Source: an uncultured Oscillospiraceae bacterium
GTDB lineage: Bacteria; Bacillota; Clostridia; Oscillospirales; Oscillospiraceae
DNA: 6,246 nucleotides
Assembly: GCA_900756495.1 (NCBI GenBank)
Contig: CAAEKI010000283.1
Coordinates: 1-6,246 of the forward strand
Reading direction: 5' to 3'
The notes under the pieces: model-generated
The model's input: the letters and a program-made list of their open reading frames with translations, nothing else
What the model was told of the DNA's origin: nothing
The model's database searches: none
Shown: in pieces, positions 1 through 5,236 of the stretch
Layout: the number at the start of each line of letters is the position of its first letter
Numbering within the stretch: the stretch's first letter is position 1
Translations under genes and position numbers: made by a program

Positions 1-1110
1 GCCCAGACCGCCGGCGGCCAGATAGGTGTTCTTCTTGGCCCACTCGCGGGCCAGGGCGCGGATCTCGCAGGCGGGTACGCCGGACTCGGCCTCGGCCCAC
101 TCGCAGGTCTTGGGCTGGCCGTCGGTCTTGCCCAGCACGTAGTCGGCCCACTCCTCGAAGCCGTAGGCGTGGGTAGCCACGTACTCCTTGTCGTAGGTGC
201 CCTCGGTCAGCCAGGTATAGGCGATGGCGAAGGACAGGGCATGGTCGGTGCCCACCTTGGGGGAGAACCACTTGTCGGCGAACAGAGCGGCAGAGTAGTT
301 GTAGTGGGGGTCAATGTAGACCATCTTGACGCCCAGGTTCTCCTTCATCCACTTACGCCAGATGGTGGACTCGTAAGCGGCGTAGATACCGCCGTTGGTC
401 TCCGGGTCGGCGGACCACATGACGATCATCTCGGCGTTCTTCAGGCCGTCCTCCAGCAGGTCATACTGCTCGGGGTTGCCCAGACGCCAGGAGAAGCCCC
501 ACATGTGCATGCCGCCCCAGTGCCAGCCCTCCCAGGAGTCGGGGTTGTGGTCGGCGTAAGAGAAGCCCACCAGGTTCATGAAGCGGAAGTAGGCGGAGTG
601 ACGGTAGCCGAAGTTACCCCACATGTGGTGGGAAGAGGGGGTAGACAGGATGGAGGCGGGGCCGTACTCGGTGCGGATACGGTTGATCTCCTTCACCAGG
701 ATGTCGTACATCTCGTCCCAGGTAATGCGCTCGTAGCCGGAAATGCCGCGGTTCTGGGGATTGCGCTCCCCATCGGGATCCCAGTCCACGCGCTTCATGG
801 GGTACAGGTTGCGCCGGTCAGAGTAGATCATGGACTTGAAGCCGCAGGTATACTGTGCCACAGTGGTCTTGCGGGGCGGAGTAAACTTCTGCCCCCGGGC
901 CTCGATGGTCCAGGACGGAGCGTCCACGCTGTCGTCAAAGTCCATGGGGGTCATGCGGACGATCTTCCCATCTTTGACGTAGACGAAAACAGGTCCGCCG
1001 GTGCTGGAGTTGGTCAGCCGATAGGTGTCGCCCACTTTGACGCCAACACCCAGCTCATCGCCGGTCATGGCGCTCTCGGCTTGCATTTTTAACCGTTCGG
1101 TCTCTCCCAT
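1..1110 (-). CDS. athL: Pyrogallol-phloroglucinol transhydroxylase large (molybdopterin) subunit, N-terminal 370 residues, cut by the window edge
   Basis: Catalytic subunit of the cytoplasmic DMSO-reductase-family enzyme that converts pyrogallol to phloroglucinol by hydroxyl transfer, with 1,2,3,5-tetrahydroxybenzene as co-substrate. The translation matches Pelobacter acidigallici AthL, as I remember that sequence, almost along its length: RLTNSSTGGPVFVYVKDGKI at 31-50, the SSHHMWGN block at 159-166, and ADHNPDSWEGWHWGGMHMWG at 186-205. The known active-site His144, Asp174 and the molybdenum ligand Ser175 correspond here to His161, Asp191 and Ser192. There is no N-terminal CxxC iron-sulfur motif, as expected, because the clusters lie in the small subunit. 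There is no Tat signal. ATG at 1110 has AAGGAGG (1124-1118) seven bases upstream. The family is about 875 residues, so over half lies to the left. Relative to Pelobacter there are about 25 extra residues near the N-terminus and a loop about 8 residues shorter near 121-125. It follows the decarboxylase by 84 bases without a terminator, so the two are probably co-transcribed. Confidence 0.93.
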   Translation of the reverse strand, partial: MGETERLKMQAESAMTGDELGVGVKVGDTYRLTNSSTGGPVFVYVKDGKIVRMTPMDFDDSVDAPSWTIEARGQKFTPPRKTTVAQYTCGFKSMIYSDRRNLYPMKRVDWDPDGERNPQNRGISGYERITWDEMYDILVKEINRIRTEYGPASILSTPSSHHMWGNFGYRHSAYFRFMNLVGFSYADHNPDSWEGWHWGGMHMWGFSWRLGNPEQYDLLEDGLKNAEMIVMWSADPETNGGIYAAYESTIWRKWMKENLGVKMVYIDPHYNYSAALFADKWFSPKVGTDHALSFAIAYTWLTEGTYDKEYVATHAYGFEEWADYVLGKTDGQPKTCEWAEAESGVPACEIRALAREWAKKNTYLAAGGLG

Positions 1111-1194
1111 TTTGATTCCTCCTTGAACAAATTTCTGCTTGCTATTTATCAACGCGGCGTCTGCTGGGACGACGGATGATACAAAAATAAAAGA

Positions 1195-2673
1195 TTAAAA
1201 CAGATCGGGAGCCCACTTGGAGGGGTCCACATCCATAAAGCGCGCCCGCACAAATTTCTTCTTGCAGTCGAAGGGCACGGTGGCGTCGAAGATGGTCTTG
1301 CAGGAGATGCCCCGATCCCGGTTGAGCGGGTGATACTCCGGATGAGACGAGGGATCCAGCGGGTGGCAGCGGACACCGGGGATAAACACGGTGTCCACGT
1401 TGCCCTGAAAGCGGGTATTCATGGCCCACAGCACGTCGTTGGAGTCGAAGATATCCACATCATCGTCCACCAGAATGACGTTCTTGAGCTCAGGGAACGC
1501 AGAGAAGGCCAGCAGAGCGGCCTGACGCTGCTTGCCCTCGTCGGTGGGCACCGTCTTTTTGATCTGGAGCACCGCCATGTACTTTCCGCCGCCGGCGGAA
1601 TGGGCGTACACATTGGTCACCTTGCCGGGCAGGGCGCGCTCCACCATGGACAGAATGCTGGCCTCGGTGGGGATGCCTGCCATGGAGACATGCTCCTCGG
1701 AGGGGCCAATACAGGTCTGCATAATCGGATCCTTCCGGGTGGTGACGGCGGATACCTTAATGACGTTGCAGCGGGGGAAAGCGTCGCCGGTGTAGCCGGG
1801 GAACTCAGGCATGGCATAGCCGGTGCCGGTAGTGGCGTCCTCTTTTACTGTAACGCCGGGAAGGATTTCGCCCTCGATGACAATCTCGGCCTTGGCCAGC
1901 GCCTCAATGTCCTGGGTCTTGCACTTGACCAGCTCCACGGGCTGCTTGCGCAGGGAGCCGGCTACCGACAGCTCGTCATAGCCGTAGGGAGTCGTGGGGG
2001 GCTCGAAGCAGGCCCCTATGTAGATGGCGGGATCCAGGCCAATGCTGATGGACAGGGGCATAGGCTTCCCAAGGGCGGCATACTTGTCGTAGATCATGCC
2101 CAGGTGCCGGGAGCCGGGCTGCAGAAATACCGAGATAGTATCGGCGTCGTGAATGCACAGCCGGTGAATGGTCACGTCGGTTTCGCCAGTCTCTGGATCC
2201 TTGGAGCGCAGCAGTCCCAAGGTAATATAGGGGCCGCCATCGTCAGGAGTATTGGTAGAGGCGGGCACCAGCTTCCGGACGTCAAAATCGGGGTCAGAAG
2301 CCAAGTAAACCTCCTCCTGGCAGGGCGCGGGGCCGTCGACCGTCACAGGAGCCACAGGGTTGGTCACCGACTCCATCATAAAGCGGCCCAGGTTCTGGGG
2401 CTCAGTCCCCAGCAGGTGCGCCACACGCTTGCGGCTGGCCATCAGGCCAATGGCAATTTTGGCTCCGGGGTGTCCCTTTATATTTGTGAACATCATAGCG
2501 GGGCCCTCCCGGGTGGGGCGCTGTACCGTACCGCCCGCCCCTACGCGGCGGTAAACCCCCGACAGCTCGTGAATGGGATCTACCTCCACATCGGTCTCCA
2601 GGTATTGCCCGGGAATGGTTTTCAGGTACTCCAGCGCGGAACGCAGATCGTTGACGGGACAGATTTCGTTCAT
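1195..2673 (-). CDS. lpdC: Gallate decarboxylase, UbiD family (LpdC/AroY group)
   Basis: Prenylated-FMN-dependent non-oxidative decarboxylase, 492 residues (Lactobacillus plantarum LpdC is about 490). The sequence follows LpdC closely as I recall it: ETDVEVDP at 26-33, GAGGTVQRPTREGPAMMF at 45-62, IGPSEEHVSMAGIPTEASIL at 322-341, and the UbiD signature VDDDVDIFDSNDVLWAMNTR at 402-421. The DVTIHR segment (166-171) carries the arginine expected at the cofactor/substrate site, RH at 189-190 follows, and AEIVIEGE (262-269) supplies the acidic residues typical of the active site. ATG 2673 was chosen because it fits the family N-terminus and has GAGGAG nine bases upstream; the open frame continues 57 codons further, but only across promoter DNA. 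Protocatechuate decarboxylases (AroY) are close relatives, so the substrate is not fixed by sequence. The transhydroxylase next door, which consumes pyrogallol, favours gallate. No UbiX-type cofactor synthase (LpdB) gene is in the window. Confidence 0.92.
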   Translation of the reverse strand: MNEICPVNDLRSALEYLKTIPGQYLETDVEVDPIHELSGVYRRVGAGGTVQRPTREGPAMMFTNIKGHPGAKIAIGLMASRKRVAHLLGTEPQNLGRFMMESVTNPVAPVTVDGPAPCQEEVYLASDPDFDVRKLVPASTNTPDDGGPYITLGLLRSKDPETGETDVTIHRLCIHDADTISVFLQPGSRHLGMIYDKYAALGKPMPLSISIGLDPAIYIGACFEPPTTPYGYDELSVAGSLRKQPVELVKCKTQDIEALAKAEIVIEGEILPGVTVKEDATTGTGYAMPEFPGYTGDAFPRCNVIKVSAVTTRKDPIMQTCIGPSEEHVSMAGIPTEASILSMVERALPGKVTNVYAHSAGGGKYMAVLQIKKTVPTDEGKQRQAALLAFSAFPELKNVILVDDDVDIFDSNDVLWAMNTRFQGNVDTVFIPGVRCHPLDPSSHPEYHPLNRDRGISCKTIFDATVPFDCKKKFVRARFMDVDPSKWAPDLF

Positions 2674-2695
2674 ATGCACACTCTCCTCTTTATCA

Positions 2696-2726
2696 AATAT
2701 AAACTGTAACCCTAGATCACAGTCAA
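2696..2726 (-). promoter_or_regulatory. Proximal copy of the 28-bp promoter/operator element before the decarboxylase
   Basis: On the minus strand TTGACT (2726-2721) is followed by TATATT (2701-2696) at 19 bases, or by TTTATA at 17. The pattern TTGACWGT-N10-TACAGTTTAT (2726-2699) is identical in spacing to the distal copy at 2870-2843. If used as a promoter, transcription would start near 2689, leaving a leader of only about 16 bases that begins at the ribosome binding site. It may therefore act mainly as a regulator site. ACTGT and ACAGT (2703-2707, 2719-2723) form an inverted repeat here. Confidence 0.45.
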
Positions 2727-2839
2727 GGAAAACCAAGACGCCATTTCCGCCAAAAAAGGGAACTGGATTTTGTGCAGGTATACCAGTGGTGTTCCGCATA
2801 ACCTTGTAAAAAAAGCACAGCACTGCTACTATACTGCTT

Positions 2840-2870
2840 ATCATAAACTGTATAATTGCTATACTGTCAA
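2840..2870 (-). promoter_or_regulatory. Main predicted promoter of the decarboxylase-transhydroxylase unit
   Basis: A perfect -35 box TTGACA (2870-2865) lies 19 bases from TATGAT (2845-2840), or 17 from the weaker TTTATG. It sits just downstream of the terminator that ends the transport unit, which fits an independent start for the catabolic genes with a leader of about 160 bases. GTATA and TATAC form an inverted repeat in the spacer (2850-2864), and CTATACTG occurs at 2829-2836 and again at 2859-2866, flanking the -10 box. Confidence 0.6.
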
Positions 2871-2916
2871 GGGGATTCTATTAAAAATATCTGGCAAAAA
2901 TGCCGGAATTATCTTC

Positions 2917-2954
2917 AAAAAAGAGGCGCCGCACATTTGTGCGGCGCCTCTTTT
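2917..2954 (-). terminator. Rho-independent terminator of the transport unit
   Basis: A perfect 13-bp inverted repeat (2923-2935 and 2938-2950, GC-rich, core GGCGCCGC) encloses a short loop. On the minus strand it is followed by six T residues (2922-2917), and on the plus strand by four (2951-2954), so it could work in both directions. Only the minus strand has genes running into it. It lies 67 bases after the second micro-protein stop and 47 bases before the decarboxylase -35 box. Confidence 0.9.
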
Positions 2955-3020
2955 CCCTCTGTTCATTTCAACGGAAACCGGAGCGCAGTTCACACAGAAT
3001 TTCCTCGGGCAGAACCCGGA

Positions 3021-3125
3021 CTAATCCTTTTTACCTTTCTGCCTGGCGAAGCCGACAAATGTGACAATCAAAAGAACCGCACAGAAGCAAAGCAGATAGA
3101 TTGCGCAACTAGGATTAATACCCAC
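3021..3125 (-). CDS. 34-residue single-span membrane protein, candidate symporter accessory subunit (second of two)
   Basis: A small open frame starting with GTG (3125-3123) and ending TAG at 3021-3023. The product begins MGINPSCAIY, continues as one hydrophobic span (about residues 7-27, including YLLCFCAVLLIVTFVGF) and ends in a basic tail, RQKGKKD. By the positive-inside rule the C-terminus should face the cytoplasm. GGAGAAAGGGG (3145-3135) ends nine bases before the start. It lies 36 bases after the preceding micro-protein and before the terminator, so it belongs to the symporter transcript. Its size, single span with an LC motif and basic tail resemble the short 'symporter small accessory proteins' encoded beside SSS-family transporters. 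That comparison is from memory, and the match is in architecture more than sequence. Automatic gene callers would probably miss it. Confidence 0.6.
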   Translation of the reverse strand: MGINPSCAIYLLCFCAVLLIVTFVGFARQKGKKD

Positions 3126-3161
3126 AAAGAAGCGCCCCTTTCTCCAAATAATATAATTAGA

Positions 3162-3269
3162 TTACCACTTGAGATTCCGACCGCTGGTAACCTTCCAGAT
3201 CAGGAAGCACACAGCGCAGCAGATCATGCCGATGATAAACTGCGAGACAATGATCAGAATAGGCCACAT
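3162..3269 (-). CDS. 35-residue single-span membrane protein, candidate symporter accessory subunit (first of two)
   Basis: The ATG (3269-3267) lies 25 bases after the symporter stop, with AGGGAG (3285-3280) ten bases upstream; the stop is TAA at 3162-3164. The product starts MWPILIIVSQFIIGMICC, forming one transmembrane helix over about residues 3-25 with paired cysteines (Cys17, Cys18), then a short basic end, KVTSGRNLKW. Tight spacing behind the symporter suggests translational coupling and a role as a small transporter subunit, in the way several sodium:solute symporters carry a tiny partner protein. I do not recognise a named family for this sequence. The clear ribosome binding site, the membrane-helix composition and the position inside the operon argue that it is real. 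Confidence 0.65.
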   Translation of the reverse strand: MWPILIIVSQFIIGMICCAVCFLIWKVTSGRNLKW

Positions 3270-3294
3270 AAAATATTATCTCCCTTCTATTGCA

Positions 3295-4803
3295 TCAGCT
3301 GCGGACAATTGCCTCATCGGGGTGCAGCGCCGCATACTTCTTGGTCCGCAGGCCGGGAGTTCCGGGCAGAACGGCAGTGAGAACGATACCCAGCACCACA
3401 GAGCAGATAGTGACCGGATACATATTCAGTTCAAGCGGCGTCCCCAGGCTGAAGGCCGGCGTCCAGAAGGTCCAGTAGATATTGACGATGTATGTCACCA
3501 CGATGGTAATCCAAGCGGCGGGACGGCTGACCTTCCAAACCTGACCGCAGAGGTAAACCACAAATACAGGAATACCAAAGGAGAAGCACCAGATGAAGAT
3601 GGGGAACACCACATCGAAATTCAGGGCGCCGATGACCAGGATAATGGCCTGGATGACGATGCACACCCGCAGAAGCTTCATAAAGGCCTTGTCGCCCATA
3701 TTAGGCTTCCAGGGGCGCTTGATGACGTCGTTGGCGATAACCATGCCGTTACCCATCAGGACGGATCCGCCAGTGGAGAGGCAGGCGGCCAGCAGGGAGA
3801 TCATCAGCACGCCCACGATGGGGGCGGGCAGAGACTCAATGGCCAGCAGAGGCACCACGGTAGAGACGTCCAGGGCGGGGTTGGCCACCAGGGCGGGTAC
3901 CACCATGCCCACCAGGGCCATGATGACCCAGGGCACGCAGGACATCACGTTGATGCCGGCGCCCAGGAAGACGCCCTTGCGGCAGGCCTGGTTGTCCTTG
4001 GCCGCAAAGAAGGTGGTGTTCATACACTGGGACACGGCACCGGCACAGGTGTGCAGCACAACCACCGGGATGATGACGTTAAACCACACGTCCGGGTTGC
4101 CCAGCTCGAAGTTGGCCAGCTTACTGCCCATTCCAGCCTGTACGTAGATCTCTTTGATGCCGTCCCAACCGCCCATATTGGCGGCCAGCCACACGCCGAT
4201 CATGCCCAAGGCCAGGTAAGAACCGCCGATGAGCACGATGGAGTTGATGACGTTCAGCCAAGCCATCTGCAGTACGCCGCCGAAGAGGACGTACACCAGC
4301 ATGAGCACCAGGGCGATAACCACGCAGGTGGGGCGCAGGGGAATCGCGCCGCCGGTCAGGCCGTAGATAGCGGTGCCAGTAGCGATGGTCTCGGAGATGC
4401 CAATGCCGGTCCAGGTCATAGTCTGGAAGGCAGCGTGGACGCTGCCCAGACCCCGACCAAACATTTTCTCCAGGATCTCAGGCATGGTGCCCAGGCGGCT
4501 CTCGCGGACCCAGGGGCCCAGCCAGAGCATCATGATGGGCAGGAAGATACAACCCGCGCCCACAGCCCACCACACGGCGGAGGCGCCGATGCCGCCATTG
4601 ATGCCATCGGCAGCCTGCTGCCACAGGCTCAGGGTATGCCCTGACCCCAGGGGGACCAGCACGAAGCTGAAGGTTACCATAAGCCAGCCCATACCCTGAC
4701 CGGCCTTGGTGAAGTCTTCCGCATTCTTGACGTTCTTTCTGGAATACCAGATAGACAGGACAATGATAATGACAAAATAAATAATTGCAACTGCTAACGC
4801 CAA
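3295..4803 (-). CDS. Sodium:solute symporter (SSS family), putative aromatic-acid importer
   Basis: Integral membrane Na+-coupled transporter of the SSS/SSF family (TC 2.A.21), 502 residues with about 13 predicted helices. Family marks are AEDFTKAGQGMGW (residues 28-40), FGGVLQMAWLNVINSIVLIGG (174-194, split as FGGVLQMAWL and the span after it), and ACLSTGGSVLMGNGMVIAND (340-359). The Ser-Thr pair of the last (about 343-344) lies where SSS proteins hold the conserved Na2 sodium site. I chose TTG at 4803 because AAGGGAG ends eight bases before it. GTG at 4812 is three codons upstream and possible, but the same ribosome-binding bases would run into it, and an in-frame stop lies just upstream. 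Its place ahead of a gallate decarboxylase and a pyrogallol transhydroxylase suggests gallate or a related phenolic acid as substrate, which is inference from context only. Two micro-proteins follow directly. Confidence 0.88.
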   Translation of the reverse strand: MALAVAIIYFVIIIVLSIWYSRKNVKNAEDFTKAGQGMGWLMVTFSFVLVPLGSGHTLSLWQQAADGINGGIGASAVWWAVGAGCIFLPIMMLWLGPWVRESRLGTMPEILEKMFGRGLGSVHAAFQTMTWTGIGISETIATGTAIYGLTGGAIPLRPTCVVIALVLMLVYVLFGGVLQMAWLNVINSIVLIGGSYLALGMIGVWLAANMGGWDGIKEIYVQAGMGSKLANFELGNPDVWFNVIIPVVVLHTCAGAVSQCMNTTFFAAKDNQACRKGVFLGAGINVMSCVPWVIMALVGMVVPALVANPALDVSTVVPLLAIESLPAPIVGVLMISLLAACLSTGGSVLMGNGMVIANDVIKRPWKPNMGDKAFMKLLRVCIVIQAIILVIGALNFDVVFPIFIWCFSFGIPVFVVYLCGQVWKVSRPAAWITIVVTYIVNIYWTFWTPAFSLGTPLELNMYPVTICSVVLGIVLTAVLPGTPGLRTKKYAALHPDEAIVRS

Positions 4804-4850
4804 AACTCTCACTCCCTTTTTGTCTTCCGATTTCCGCTCCCTTACTCATC

Positions 4851-4883
4851 CCGGCGGCGACCGCAGAGGGGCGGCCCTGCCGG
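4851..4883 (-). other. GC-rich hairpin in the symporter mRNA leader
   Basis: An outer CCGGC/GCCGG stem and an inner six-pair stem (GGCCGC with GCGGTC, one G-U pair) around a CCCTCT loop fold in the leader, ending 47 bases before the TTG start. No T-run follows it, so it is not a simple terminator. It could affect mRNA stability or translation. No known riboswitch class is recognised. Confidence 0.4.
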
Positions 4884-4967
4884 AAACCCTGATCGACACA
4901 TAACCACACATCCTATGTATCATCAGCTGAATCATAATACTACTATAAAAGCTGTGCTTGCAAGCCT

Positions 4968-4996
4968 TAAATAAGTTTTTGTTAACATTTTGACAA
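4968..4996 (-). promoter_or_regulatory. Predicted symporter promoter
   Basis: On the minus strand TTGTCA (4996-4991) is 17 bases from TATTTA (4973-4968). The -35 box lies inside the Rex-type operator. A competing pair is TTGCAA (4963-4958) with TATTAT (4939-4934) at 18 bases, which has the better -10 box. Either gives a leader of more than 120 bases containing the hairpin at 4851-4883. Confidence 0.5.
4979..4996. promoter_or_regulatory. Rex-type redox operator
   Basis: TTGTTAA-CATT-TTGACAA matches the clostridial Rex consensus TTGTTAA-N4-TTAACAA at 13 of 14 defined positions. Rex represses when NAD+ is high and releases DNA when NADH rises. The site overlaps the -35 box of the predicted symporter promoter, the usual geometry for repression. 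It also overlaps TTGACA of a possible plus-strand promoter (4990-5018). The regulator gene itself is not in the window. Confidence 0.6.
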
Positions 4997-5018
4997 CTTG
5001 TACAAACTTTTGTGTAAA
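4990..5018 (+). promoter_or_regulatory. Possible distal plus-strand promoter
   Basis: A perfect TTGACA (4990-4995) is followed after 17 bases by TGTAAA (5013-5018). If active it would drive the DnaD gene with a leader of about 210 bases, and it would share its -35 region with the Rex-type site. The nearer promoter at 5103-5132 is the simpler choice for that gene. Confidence 0.3.
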
Positions 5019-5102
5019 AATTCTCCAAATCGGATACATAATTATACTTTATAGTTTACTTTTTCTGTGCAAATTTCTGCTTCGGCAATTTTCGATTCCC
5101 TG

Positions 5103-5132
5103 TTCCCACCACCCCCGGTTCTGTGGTACAAT
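5103..5132 (+). promoter_or_regulatory. Predicted promoter of the dnaD-dnaC pair
   Basis: An extended -10 box TGG-TACAAT (TG at 5124-5125, TACAAT 5127-5132) lies 18 bases after TTCCCA (5103-5108), a weak -35. Start of transcription would be near 5139, giving a leader of about 98 bases. Confidence 0.55.
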
Positions 5133-5236
5133 AGTTTTGCTTAGCGATTGTCACCGCCAAAACGGCGATCTCTGCAAGGAGCTGCGCCCACGGCGCACCC
5201 CGGCACCAGGAGGCATAAAAAAGGAGGCTTGCCCCT

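Larger units (their letters stand above)
2674..3020. other. Gene-free AT-rich spacer between the transport and catabolic units
   Basis: This 347-base stretch holds the terminator at 2917-2954 and the two promoter/operator copies. The remaining 2955-3020 has no coding or RNA signal that I can support. The leader between about 2833 and 2690 contains no recognised riboswitch fold. One ATG (2807-2805 on the minus strand) is in frame with the decarboxylase but has poorly spaced ribosome-binding bases and lies outside the family N-terminus. Confidence 0.6.
4813..5236. other. Divergent intergenic region, no gene
   Basis: This 424-base gap separates the minus-strand symporter from the plus-strand DnaD gene. 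It holds the leader hairpin, the symporter promoters, the Rex-type site, a 10-bp palindrome GCTTGCAAGC (4956-4965), an 8-bp palindrome TTGTACAA (4998-5005) and the plus-strand promoters. The centre (about 4900-5090) is AT-rich while both ends are GC-rich. Open frames here lack a ribosome binding site or cover promoter DNA. Confidence 0.6.

Noticed and set aside
169..1092. Long plus-strand open frame (307 codons) opposite the transhydroxylase
   Set aside because: It is antisense to a gene with clear homology, its product is a low-complexity G/V/H-rich string, and no ribosome binding site precedes it; GC-rich coding DNA commonly leaves such frames open.
1111..1194. Terminator or promoter between the decarboxylase and transhydroxylase genes
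   Set aside because: The minus strand has T-rich runs but no stem before them, and no convincing -35/-10 pair; the gap only holds the athL ribosome binding site.
1330..2709. Long plus-strand open frame (459 codons) opposite the decarboxylase
   Set aside because: Antisense shadow of the LpdC-type gene; no recognisable family and H/G/Q-rich composition.
2703..2723. CRP/FNR-type operator (TGTGA half-site) before the decarboxylase
   Set aside because: The half-sites are separated by seven rather than six bases and the second half is mismatched; the distal copy lacks TGTGA altogether, so a CRP-type site is not supported.
2674..2844. 57-codon upstream extension of the decarboxylase frame
   Set aside because: It runs through the promoter and ribosome binding site, and family members begin close to the ATG at 2673.
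3169..4644. Long plus-strand open frame (491 codons) opposite the symporter
   Set aside because: The product is rich in His, Asp, Gly and Gln, as expected from the complement of a membrane-protein gene; it also overlaps the micro-protein gene at 3162-3269 and lacks a ribosome binding site.
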